A stretch of DNA of 64,000 bases from Spartobacteria bacterium (GTDB lineage: Bacteria > Verrucomicrobiota > Verrucomicrobiia > Chthoniobacterales > UBA10450): contig PMTM01000013.1 of assembly GCA_003167365.1 (NCBI GenBank), forward strand, positions 1 through 64,000. The letters run 5' to 3'. Under the pieces are notes generated by a model that saw only the letters and a list, made by a program, of their open reading frames with translations, searched no databases and was not told the origin of the DNA. How positions within the stretch are numbered: the stretch's first letter is position 1; each line of letters starts with the position of its first letter. A program made the translations under genes and the position numbers. Of this stretch, positions 24,103 to 31,962 are shown piece by piece.

Positions 24103-25902
24103 ATGCCGATGAAATCCAATAGCGGGATCAGTCTGAATAACACGGCGGTTGCGGCGTTGCCGAAACATTTGTTGCAGTTTGCGGTGGACCAGCGCTATGA
24201 CGATTACACACCGGTCGATCACGCGGTCTGGCGCTTCATCATGCGCCAAAACACTTTCTTCCTGAAGGAGTACGCGCACAAAGTTTATTTCCAGGGTTTG
24301 CTCGACACCGGCATTTCGTTCGAGCGCATCCCGCGCATTCAGGAAATGAACGACATCCTGGCCAAGATCGGCTGGGGCGCAGTGGCAGTGGACGGATTTA
24401 TTCCGCCGGCGGCGTTCATGGAATTTCAAGCTTACAAGGTGCTGGTGATCGCGTGCGACATGCGCCAGATCCATCATATCGAATACACGCCCGCGCCGGA
24501 CATCGTGCACGAAGCGGCCGGTCACGCGCCGATCATTGTCGACCGTGAGTATTCGGATTACCTGCAGCGTTTCGGCGAAGTCGGCGCGAAAGCGATGTCG
24601 TCGAAGAAAGATTTCGAGCTCTATCAGGCGATCCGACACTTATCGATCTTGAAGGAACAGCCGGACAGCGATCCGAAAGAAATCGAAGAAGCGACCAAGC
24701 TGGTCGAAGATCGGCAAAAGAACTTGGGCGAACCATCGGAAATGGGGCTGCTCTCTCGACTGCATTGGTGGACGGTCGAGTACGGGCTCATCGGCGCGGT
24801 CGAGAGCGCGAAGATTTACGGAGCCGGATTACTTTCATCGATCGGCGAGTCGGTCAGTTGTCTTGAAGCGGGGGTAAAGAAAATCCCCTACTCCATCGAG
24901 GCCGCGAATACGCCGTTCGATATCACCACGAAACAGCCGCAGCTTTTTGTCACGCGCGATTTCAAACAACTCGCCGATGTGCTCGAGGAATTCGCAAGCA
25001 AAATGGCATTCATGGTTGGCGGACTTGAAGGCATTAATAAAGGGATCGAATGCAACAACACTGCGACATGCGAGTACTCGTCGGGTCTGCAGGTAAGCGG
25101 AACGCTTACGGAAGTGATCGCACAGGGGAAGGCGCCGATCTATTTGCGAACGACGGGGCCGTCCGCACTCGCCTGCGCGAACAGAGAATTATCCGGCCAT
25201 GGGCGCGATTATCATAAGGAAGGTTTCGGTTCGCCGATCGGCGAGTGGAAACAAACATCGACATCTCCCGATTCGTTGACTGAAGACGAACTGCGCAAAT
25301 TAGGAGTTATCGAAGGGAAGAAAGCCAAACTCGAATTTGTCAGCGGCGTAACAGTCGCGGGACAAATCGATAAGATTACGAGACGCGATGGCAAGCTGGT
25401 TCTGATTAGCTTCTCTGATTGCACGGCAAATTACGGCGACCGAATTCTCTTTGAGCCGGCGTGGGGAACGTACGACATGGCGGTCGGCGCGCGCGTTACC
25501 TCCGTCTTCAACGGCGCGGCGGACAAGGATGCTTACAACCAGGTCGCGCTTATTCCGAAAGAACGCACGATCAAAGTTCCATCCGACGCAAAGCGCAAAC
25601 GACTAGAGAACCTGTACGCGCAGGTGCGCAAGATTCGCGAGAGCAAGACCGGTTACGAGCGGCTGGGCGAGATTTGGGAAACCCAGCAGGCGGAACACTC
25701 TGATGATTGGCTGCTGTCGATGGAGATTTTCGAAATCCTCGACGAGATCGAACAGCAACCGGACCTAAGACGCAAGATCGACAAGTTCCTCAACGAGAAA
25801 CGCGCGAGCGACAAAGACAAATCAGTATTAATCGAGTGGGGCTTCCGGCTGGTGAAATATCACAGGCAAGGCGTCCAGGCCGCGCCCGCCCATGCGGAAT
25901 GA
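24103..25902 (+). CDS. phhA: Phenylalanine 4-monooxygenase, long form
   Basis: 599 aa. This non-haem iron, pterin-dependent hydroxylase turns phenylalanine into tyrosine. Iron ligands are visible as the two His of PDIVHEAAGHAPII (about 136 and 141) and the Glu of WWTVEYGL (about 226). Other family marks are RIPRIQEMN and GLLSRLHWW. The catalytic domain ends near residue 330, while common bacterial PhhA proteins are only 260-300 aa. The extra half, with KKAKLEFVSGVTVAGQIDKI and a helical tail, matches the long aromatic amino acid hydroxylases of other phyla. It converges on a block with hppD, hmgA and three tetrahydrobiopterin-type genes, which explains its cofactor supply. ATG codons at 24103 and 24109 are both possible. 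Confidence 0.9.
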   Translation: MPMKSNSGISLNNTAVAALPKHLLQFAVDQRYDDYTPVDHAVWRFIMRQNTFFLKEYAHKVYFQGLLDTGISFERIPRIQEMNDILAKIGWGAVAVDGFIPPAAFMEFQAYKVLVIACDMRQIHHIEYTPAPDIVHEAAGHAPIIVDREYSDYLQRFGEVGAKAMSSKKDFELYQAIRHLSILKEQPDSDPKEIEEATKLVEDRQKNLGEPSEMGLLSRLHWWTVEYGLIGAVESAKIYGAGLLSSIGESVSCLEAGVKKIPYSIEAANTPFDITTKQPQLFVTRDFKQLADVLEEFASKMAFMVGGLEGINKGIECNNTATCEYSSGLQVSGTLTEVIAQGKAPIYLRTTGPSALACANRELSGHGRDYHKEGFGSPIGEWKQTSTSPDSLTEDELRKLGVIEGKKAKLEFVSGVTVAGQIDKITRRDGKLVLISFSDCTANYGDRILFEPAWGTYDMAVGARVTSVFNGAADKDAYNQVALIPKERTIKVPSDAKRKRLENLYAQVRKIRESKTGYERLGEIWETQQAEHSDDWLLSMEIFEILDEIEQQPDLRRKIDKFLNEKRASDKDKSVLIEWGFRLVKYHRQGVQAAPAHAE

Positions 25903-25930
25903 CGCGCTGTCATTGCGCCGACAAAGCTGC

Positions 25931-26776
25931 TCAAACACTTTCGTCTCTAAAGTGACGCTTGCCCTTCATCGCTTTCGCATACTCGTCTTTGCTTAAGATA
26001 TTTTCGTCGAGCTGCATGTCGGCGCGGCAAAAAGATTTGAACCACGTTTCGATTCGTTCCTTACTCGGCATCACCTCGTCGGTCAGATAGTTCACGTCGA
26101 GATTGATGCAGATTGCCCCTACGATTCCAAACTCCTTACGAATAATCGGAATCGTTGTGCATTTGAATTTTCGGGCGCCGATCGTCAGTTCGTAGTTCAG
26201 CTTATCTTCATGGAGAAGTTGTCGCTTCTTGAGATCGATCAACAGATTGGTAGTTCCGTCGCGCAAATGTCTTCCGGTAACATCGTTTTCAAGGCTAATG
26301 AGCGAATGGGCGGGATCGGCAAGGTTGTGGAGCAATATTTCCATCCCTGTGTTTGGAAATGATTTGCCGATCAGGCGAACGACCCGCGCATAATTTTCCA
26401 AATACTCGTTGGTGTCGTCGGCGATCTTCTTTCCGTCGTATCTCTCGAACAGTTGCGCGTAAACTCTCTGTTCGACCGGTTCAAGCTGACTACGCACACT
26501 GTTTTGCTCGCCGATAAAAATCAATTGCCGCGCCGCGGTGTGATCGCTGTTCTTCAGGAAATAATGCATTCCGAGCCGGAAATCTTTGAGACTAAACTCA
26601 GGGATATTGTCCCGATTGATTGTAAACGGATAGAAATCGTATTCCTCGAGATTCCTGCCGAACTTTCGGCGCTCCTTGTATTTTCCCCAAAGAAAACCTG
26701 CGGCCAGCAGGACAAGCGACGCAATGATTGAGGCGATCACATTCACCGTAATATCGCTTTCAAGACCTTTGATCAT
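25931..26776 (-). CDS. Membrane-anchored YheO-like PAS protein
   Basis: 281 aa. An N-terminal membrane helix (NVIASIIASLVLLAAGFLWG) is followed by a basic stretch, a linker of about 100 residues, then from about residue 135 a YheO-like PAS domain (PF08348): SFPNTGMEILLHNLADPAHS, VTGRHLRDGTTNLLIDLKKR, then YELTIGARKFKCTTIPI and GIVGAICINLDVNYL. In YheO proteins this domain is followed by a DNA-binding helix-turn-helix; here only about 40 residues follow and no such motif is seen. So it is probably a membrane sensor that senses but does not bind DNA. It lies between phhA and the pterin operon and may have no link to them. Confidence 0.7.
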   Translation of the reverse strand: MIKGLESDITVNVIASIIASLVLLAAGFLWGKYKERRKFGRNLEEYDFYPFTINRDNIPEFSLKDFRLGMHYFLKNSDHTAARQLIFIGEQNSVRSQLEPVEQRVYAQLFERYDGKKIADDTNEYLENYARVVRLIGKSFPNTGMEILLHNLADPAHSLISLENDVTGRHLRDGTTNLLIDLKKRQLLHEDKLNYELTIGARKFKCTTIPIIRKEFGIVGAICINLDVNYLTDEVMPSKERIETWFKSFCRADMQLDENILSKDEYAKAMKGKRHFRDESV

Positions 26777-26837
26777 ACACGTCTCCTCGGCGGCGAGGCA
26801 TCGATGAAAAGCTTTTTCGCCTAGGAAACTAAACAGC

Positions 26838-27530
26838 TTATAAGTCGCCGCTCAAATTTCCGAGCGTGATATTTTCCAGCATAACGTCCGCCGGCCGCGA
26901 AAGCGCGTAAGCCACAGCGCCCGCAACTTCCTCTGCCGAGATCATCCTATCGCGTGGCCAATTACCATCGACATTGTTCCAGATATCGGTGTCGGTCGCT
27001 GCCGGATAAATATTGATGACGCGAATCCTGTGATCGCGCAGCTCCTCGCGAATGGATTGCGATAAGCCTTCGAGCGCGAATTTGCTCATGCAATAACTGC
27101 TCCAATTGGGGAAGCCGGTCTTGGCGGCAACGGAGAGAATGTTAACGATGCTTGAACCGGGCGGCATCTGCGGAGCGAAGTGTTGCATCAACATGAACGG
27201 CGCAGTGATGTTCACCCCCAAGGTTTGCTCCCATTCGATCATGGTAATTTCCTCAAACGGTTTCACGACGGCAATACCGGCGTTGTTTACCAGAAGATCG
27301 AGAGGATCGCTTCCGACTTGAGCGATCAGGTTGGAAACGCCCGATGTCACCGCGAGATCGTGGATGAGCGGAATGACGCGCGCGCAACGCGATTCAACCG
27401 ATTTGCGAGTTTGCGCAAGCGCGACGGTGTCGCGCCCGTGCAACATCAGAGTGACGTCGGGTGCGGCCAGCTCTTCCGCGATGGCGCGGCCGATTCCGCG
27501 ACTGGCGCCGGTGATGAGGTAACGTTTCAT
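26838..27530 (-). CDS. Short-chain dehydrogenase, sepiapterin-reductase-like by context
   Basis: 230 aa from the ATG at 27530 (MKRYLITGASRGIGRAIAEE). A classical SDR: TGASRGIG cofactor loop, arginine in LHGRD favouring NADPH, LVNNAGIAVVKPFEE, catalytic Ser (NILSVAAKTG) and YCMSKFALEG Tyr-Lys, then NIYPAATDTDIW. By sequence it could be any SDR. Its place as the last gene of the hppD-hmgA-folE-PTPS unit suggests that it reduces 6-pyruvoyltetrahydropterin to tetrahydrobiopterin, the role of sepiapterin reductase. An 82-base gap with an inverted repeat separates it from the PTPS gene. The role is an inference. Confidence 0.75.
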   Translation of the reverse strand: MKRYLITGASRGIGRAIAEELAAPDVTLMLHGRDTVALAQTRKSVESRCARVIPLIHDLAVTSGVSNLIAQVGSDPLDLLVNNAGIAVVKPFEEITMIEWEQTLGVNITAPFMLMQHFAPQMPPGSSIVNILSVAAKTGFPNWSSYCMSKFALEGLSQSIREELRDHRIRVINIYPAATDTDIWNNVDGNWPRDRMISAEEVAGAVAYALSRPADVMLENITLGNLSGDL

Positions 27531-27540
27531 AACAACAAAT

Positions 27541-27596
27541 GGAGGGACAGGCTCCGTCCTGTCCAATCTAGAGGACGCGACGGAGCGCGTCCCTCC
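27541..27596. repeat. Inverted repeat, GGAGGGAC family
   Basis: The left arm GGAGGGACAGGCTCCGTCCT and right arm (other strand) GGAGGGACGCGCTCCGTCGC are near copies. It fills the gap between the triple PTPS gene and the SDR gene inside an apparent operon, where it could act as an RNA hairpin. Confidence 0.75.
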
Positions 27597-27612
27597 AAAA
27601 CTTTCAGCGCCG

Positions 27613-28827
27613 CTACAAAGTTCGTCGCAGCGTAAAACGATTGTTTGCCGTTTCCCAAAGTCGCAAGCGAACGAGTCGCGTGTTCAAGCGACTGTCGATC
27701 TTGGGCCAAAGGACTCGCACGATGTTCTCTCCCGTGGACGTCATGTCTCGAAAATCATCGGTCTCCAGATCAAGATGCCGATCTTGCCAGGGCGCGAGAG
27801 ACTCTCGGATCGCGGCTTGCAGCGCGGCAAAATCGTAAAGTGTTCCGCTTTTCCTGTCGTATTCGCCGCCAATAGTTGTCTCTGTGAGATAGCGATGTCC
27901 GTGTCCGCTCGGATTATTGCATTTCCCGAACAACGCGGCGTTTTTTGTCTTTGATAAACCGGCGGCATGCAAACGATGAGCGGCGTAAAACGGCATCCGC
28001 ATCCCAAGAAAGACGTTTTCTTCATCTGAAATCTCGGCGAAGAAATCGTCGCGCTCGTGCAAGCGCAGGCGATGAAGCGGCACGAACGCGTTGACCCGTT
28101 CGTAAATATATCCGGCCACGCTCTCGGTGGTCATCGGACGATTCTTCAGTTCGGGGACGTCCTTATTTAGATAACGATGATCCAGCTCGGCCCGCAGCGA
28201 GCGAATACATTTGTCTATCTTATCGTGACGAACCAGCGGCGTTTCGCCTAGTTTCGTTTCGCTTCGAAAAGTGAGACGGACCCGATAATTGTGGCCGTGA
28301 ATCGACGACGCTTCACCGAAGAGCCGTCGGTTCATGGCTCGGCCCAAGTGCGGCGACATCGTCTGGCGGGCGGCGGAAAACTCGAACCAATAGTTTCCTT
28401 CACACGCGCCGTCGGAATAAAACGTTGCGCTGCGTTCGGGGGATTCGATCAAATGACAAGCGGTGAGCTTGGTATCCACGTCGGAGAAAAGCGGCGCAAG
28501 ATCGAGGTAGAGTTGTCGAGCGACATTCTCAGCCGTGGGCGGCAACTTTCTAAACTTCGGATTATCCGCGTTCAGAAACTTGTGATCGAACCCTGCGCCC
28601 AGAACCTTGCCGGCGCGTTCCTTGATCTCGCTGATGTTGATCAGCATTCCGGTGGTCGGATCAACCGGCCCGGTGAAAACAAAATGCGCGACGTAGTTGC
28701 GGCCGCTCCCGTAAACCGCTTTCGTTTCCGGCCCGAACGTGATCAGGTTCTGGTTGTCCGTCCAGCGTGGAATGAACAAGCGCCGCGATGCCGAGAATTC
28801 CAAGCGCTTGCTGACCGTCAGGAACAT
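27613..28827 (-). CDS. Triple-domain 6-pyruvoyltetrahydropterin synthase fusion
   Basis: 404 aa, three PTPS-fold modules in a row. Module 3 (about 273-404) has AAHRLH (His284), GKCNNPSGHGHRY (Cys303, His309, His311), STGEN and WETANN (Glu392): the complete zinc triad and catalytic Cys with the C-x5-HGH spacing of animal PTPS, not the C-x3-HGH of QueD. It lacks the usual LDH motif (WQDRHLD instead). Module 1 (1-140) lost all zinc His and Cys but keeps DPTTGM, FDHKFLN (Asp81-His82), PTAEN and IESP. Module 2 (145-270) keeps HGHNY and LDHRYLN (Asp216-His217), without the first His or the Cys. In known PTPS the triad Cys-Asp-His is formed between subunits, so the modules may complete each other. 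It starts 8 bases after folE. The product is probably 6-pyruvoyltetrahydropterin. Confidence 0.85.
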   Translation of the reverse strand: MFLTVSKRLEFSASRRLFIPRWTDNQNLITFGPETKAVYGSGRNYVAHFVFTGPVDPTTGMLINISEIKERAGKVLGAGFDHKFLNADNPKFRKLPPTAENVARQLYLDLAPLFSDVDTKLTACHLIESPERSATFYSDGACEGNYWFEFSAARQTMSPHLGRAMNRRLFGEASSIHGHNYRVRLTFRSETKLGETPLVRHDKIDKCIRSLRAELDHRYLNKDVPELKNRPMTTESVAGYIYERVNAFVPLHRLRLHERDDFFAEISDEENVFLGMRMPFYAAHRLHAAGLSKTKNAALFGKCNNPSGHGHRYLTETTIGGEYDRKSGTLYDFAALQAAIRESLAPWQDRHLDLETDDFRDMTSTGENIVRVLWPKIDSRLNTRLVRLRLWETANNRFTLRRTL

Positions 28828-28835
28828 GACGGCGG

Positions 28836-29462
28836 TTATTCCTTGAGGAGGGAGAAGAATTCCGATCGGGTGCGCGCGTCTTCCTTAAACGAGCCAAGCA
28901 AGCAGGAAGTCGTCATGCTCGAATTCTGCTTTTCGACTCCGCGCATCATCATGCAAAGGTGCTTTGCCTCCACCACCACCCCGACGCCTGCAGGATGCAA
29001 CGTCTTCATTAATGCATCAGCAATTTGCATTGTAAGGTTTTCCTGGATTTGCAGACGCCGGGCAAAGACGTCGACCAGTCGCGCCACCTTGGAAAGGCCA
29101 ATGACTTTTCCTTGCGGAATATAAGCCACGTGAGCCCGGCCGATAAAAGGCAGCAGGTGATGTTCGCACATGGAGTAGAGCTCGATGTCTTTTACCAGGA
29201 TAATTTCACTCGTATCCGATTCGAAAATCGCCCCGTTCACAACGTCATCCAGGCTCTGACGATAGCCGTTGGTCAGAAACTCGAAGGCACGAGCCGCGCG
29301 CGATGGCGTCTTTAACAAACCTTCGCGCTGGGGATCTTCGCCAATGGCTTGGAGCAATTCGAGATATGACTGCTCCATGCTGGCGAGCTTCGCCGCTCCG
29401 CAACGAGGCAGGTTTCGAATGCGGCGCTCGGCTGCTTCCAGCTCAGTCTCGTGGTTCTGCAC
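28836..29462 (-). CDS. folE: GTP cyclohydrolase I
   Basis: 208 aa. It converts GTP to 7,8-dihydroneopterin triphosphate, the first step of folate and tetrahydrobiopterin synthesis. The zinc and active-site motifs are [47 protein letters not shown] and [20 protein letters not shown]. The second zinc Cys is in HLCMMMRG. It lies 13 bases after hmgA and 8 bases before the PTPS fusion. The context suggests the pterin goes to tetrahydrobiopterin for phenylalanine hydroxylase and not only to folate. Confidence 0.95.
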   Translation of the reverse strand: MQNHETELEAAERRIRNLPRCGAAKLASMEQSYLELLQAIGEDPQREGLLKTPSRAARAFEFLTNGYRQSLDDVVNGAIFESDTSEIILVKDIELYSMCEHHLLPFIGRAHVAYIPQGKVIGLSKVARLVDVFARRLQIQENLTMQIADALMKTLHPAGVGVVVEAKHLCMMMRGVEKQNSSMTTSCLLGSFKEDARTRSEFFSLLKE

Positions 29463-29475
29463 AATGACGTGGCGG

Positions 29476-30660
29476 CTAATCGAGCCAGCTCAGCGGGTAT
29501 TTATCGTCGTCGAGCTTAAGCGCTTCTTCGGTGAGCTCGAGGGTGTGTTGGGTGTCGAACATGACGGCGAGCTCCTCGGTGCGGGTCGCGTTCTTGCTCG
29601 CCATGATCGTGCCGGGATGCGGTCCATGCGGAATTCCGCGCGGATGCAAGGTGATCGAGGCCGGTTCAATCCCGCGGCGCGATCCAAAATTTCCGCGCAC
29701 GTAAAATAAAACTTCGTCGGCTTCGACGTTGTCATGCACCCACGGAATTTTCACGGCCTCGGGGTGGGTATCCAAAAAACGCGGCGCGAATGTGCAAACC
29801 ACGTAGCCGCGGATTTCAAATGTTTGATGGATCGGCGGCGGCTGATGCACCGTGCCGGTGATCGGTTCGAAGTCCTGGGCATTGAACGTGAACGGATACA
29901 AATAACCATCCCAGCCCAGCACATCGAACGGATGATGCGCCAACGTCACGCGAGTGAAGCGCGAGCCGTCTTTCACCAGAACATCGACATCCTCCTCTTG
30001 GTCGATGGTGATGATCTCGGTCGGCCCGTGAAAATCGCGCTCGGAATACGGCGCGCCCATTTTGATCTGACCGTCGTGATTAAGATAGCGCGCAGGAATT
30101 CGGACCGGCCCGACTGATTCGAGAATCAGATAATCTTCTTCCTCAACTTTATCGGGCACGAGCCGATACGTGATGCCGCGTGGGATGACAATATAATCTT
30201 CCGCGCGATAAGGCAGTTTGCCAAAGAGAGTCTCGACAACGCCTCCGCCTTTAAAGACGAAGATAATCTCGTCCGCGCCTCCGTTTTTATAATACTCGAA
30301 TTTGTCGTAGGTCTTCGCCGGCCGCGCCCGATACGCGATCATGTCCTCGTTGAACAGCATCGGGATACGGCTGGTGTAGAGATCGCCGCGGCGCGGAATA
30401 TCCGCCGTCTTTAGGTGGTGATGTCGCAATGGACTGTCCGTAACTTTTTTCGGCGACCAATGTTTGATCAGCTCGACATTGCGCACCCGCGTGGGCGGTC
30501 GCAGATGGTACATGATCGAATAGGTCTCATCGAACCCTTGCGTAGTGATAACGTGTTCGTAAGCGATGCCTTCGTTCTTGTAAGTCGGCGCCGCGCCGTT
30601 GCGGTGAAACCAGATGTGATGTTTCCGCGGGATCTGTCCGAGTCTTTGATATTGCGGCAT
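29476..30660 (-). CDS. hmgA: Homogentisate 1,2-dioxygenase
   Basis: 394 aa from the ATG at 30660, which has a strong AGGAGGG ribosome site upstream. The longer open frame to 30780 is not used. It opens the homogentisate ring to maleylacetoacetate in tyrosine breakdown. Family marks are [15 protein letters not shown] at the start, [25 protein letters not shown] and the iron-binding region [20 protein letters not shown] with [12 protein letters not shown]. The HmgA-like length is at the short end, as in several non-proteobacterial enzymes. Gap to hppD is 16 bases, so both are one operon. Maleylacetoacetate isomerase and fumarylacetoacetase are not in the window. Confidence 0.92.
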   Translation of the reverse strand: MPQYQRLGQIPRKHHIWFHRNGAAPTYKNEGIAYEHVITTQGFDETYSIMYHLRPPTRVRNVELIKHWSPKKVTDSPLRHHHLKTADIPRRGDLYTSRIPMLFNEDMIAYRARPAKTYDKFEYYKNGGADEIIFVFKGGGVVETLFGKLPYRAEDYIVIPRGITYRLVPDKVEEEDYLILESVGPVRIPARYLNHDGQIKMGAPYSERDFHGPTEIITIDQEEDVDVLVKDGSRFTRVTLAHHPFDVLGWDGYLYPFTFNAQDFEPITGTVHQPPPIHQTFEIRGYVVCTFAPRFLDTHPEAVKIPWVHDNVEADEVLFYVRGNFGSRRGIEPASITLHPRGIPHGPHPGTIMASKNATRTEELAVMFDTQHTLELTEEALKLDDDKYPLSWLD

Positions 30661-30676
30661 CGATCCTACCCTCCTG

Positions 30677-31810
30677 TTACAAATTGCCTCGCGCGTCCTG
30701 CTCTTTCTCCAGCGCTTCAAACAGCGCCTTGAAATTACCCTTGCCAAAACTCTTCGCTCCCTTGCGTTGAATAATTTCAAAAAAGAGGGTCGGCCGATCC
30801 TCCACCGGTTTGGTAAAGATTTGAAGCAGATAACCTTCGTTGTCGCGATCGACCAGAATTCCTAACCGCTTTAACGGCTCCAGATCTTCATCAATGTGAC
30901 CCACGCGATCCGGCAGCGTGTCGTAATAACTTGTTGGGATATTCAAGAACTCGATCCCGCGTTTCTGCAGCTCGGTCACGGTCTTGACGATGTCCTTGGT
31001 CGCGATCGCGACGTGTTGCACACCTTCGCCGTTATAAAACTCGAGATACTCTTCGACCTGCGACTTTTTCTTTCCTTCGGCCGGTTCGTTGATCGGAAAC
31101 TTCACGAAACCGTTTCCATTGCTCATCACCTTGCTCATCAAGGCGGAGTATTCGGTCGAGATGTCCTTGTCGTCGAACGTGAGGATGTTGCGGAAGCCCA
31201 TCACGTCCTCATAAAATTTCACCCACGGATTCATCTGGTTCCAGCCGACGTTGCCAACGCAATGATCGCAATAGAGCAATCCGGCGTCAGTCGGATTGTA
31301 GGCGGATTCCCACTTCCGGAAGCCCGGCATGAACGGGCCGTTGTAGTTCTCTCTTTCGATAAACAGATGAACAGTCTCGCCGTAAGTGTGGATGCCGCTC
31401 ATGACCAATTCGCCGCCATCGTCCGTCAGCGTCGTCGGCTTCATAAAACTTTTGCCACCGCGCTTCGTCGTTTCGTTCCAGGCGGAAGTTGCGTCTTCCA
31501 CTTTCAACGCGATCACCTTTACGCCGTCGCCGTGTTTGGCAATGTGATCGGCAATCGGATGGTCCGGCCGTAGCGGAGTCGTAAGAAGGAAGGTCAACTT
31601 GTTCTGCCGGATCGCATAACTGACTCTGTCTTTCGTCCCGGTTTCCGGCCCGGCATAAGCGAGTGATTGAAAACCAAAAGCGGTTTTGTAGAAATGCGCC
31701 GCCTGTTTGGCGTTGCCGACATAGAACTCGATGTAATCGGTCCCCTGGAGTGGAAGAAAATCAGCTTCGGTCGCCGGAGCTTTTTTCGGAGCTGCAATTG
31801 TCGTTGGCAT
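30677..31810 (-). CDS. hppD: 4-hydroxyphenylpyruvate dioxygenase
   Basis: 377 aa. It converts 4-hydroxyphenylpyruvate to homogentisate with Fe(II). Two vicinal-oxygen-chelate halves are visible. The iron ligands are His in LLYCDHCVGNV, His in GEGVQHVAIATKDI and Glu in RPTLFFEIIQRKG, with the C-terminal GNFKALFEALEKEQ gate helix. It is the first gene of the unit hppD-hmgA-folE-PTPS-SDR. The start ATG at 31810 follows AAGGAAC at a normal distance. Confidence 0.95.
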   Translation of the reverse strand: MPTTIAAPKKAPATEADFLPLQGTDYIEFYVGNAKQAAHFYKTAFGFQSLAYAGPETGTKDRVSYAIRQNKLTFLLTTPLRPDHPIADHIAKHGDGVKVIALKVEDATSAWNETTKRGGKSFMKPTTLTDDGGELVMSGIHTYGETVHLFIERENYNGPFMPGFRKWESAYNPTDAGLLYCDHCVGNVGWNQMNPWVKFYEDVMGFRNILTFDDKDISTEYSALMSKVMSNGNGFVKFPINEPAEGKKKSQVEEYLEFYNGEGVQHVAIATKDIVKTVTELQKRGIEFLNIPTSYYDTLPDRVGHIDEDLEPLKRLGILVDRDNEGYLLQIFTKPVEDRPTLFFEIIQRKGAKSFGKGNFKALFEALEKEQDARGNL

Positions 31811-31876
31811 AAGGTTCCTTCCTGTTAATTGACGCCATCAAAGTATAAGATCGACAGCCGCACCTCGCAAGGATGG

Positions 31877-31962
31877 CTGTAGTCGCTGCCCTGCGGGCCG
31901 CGCTCACATTCATTCGCAACAACAACGTTGTCCCCGCGCTTCGCATAACGAAGCGACTACAG
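31877..31962. repeat. Inverted repeat, CTGTAGTCGC family
   Basis: CTGTAGTCGC at the left and GCGACTACAG at the right end bound about 86 bases between the hppD start and the stop of the last cyclase gene. It ends one base before that stop codon. A related element with GTAGCCGC/GCGACGGCTAC ends lies at 62716-62798. Confidence 0.7.

Noticed and set aside
27613-29462. folE plus PTPS read as queuosine (FolE-QueD) genes
   Set aside because: Module 3 has the C-x5-HGH spacing of animal PTPS and not the C-x3-HGH of QueD, no queC or queE is near, and phenylalanine catabolism genes are in the same operon. Not fully excluded.
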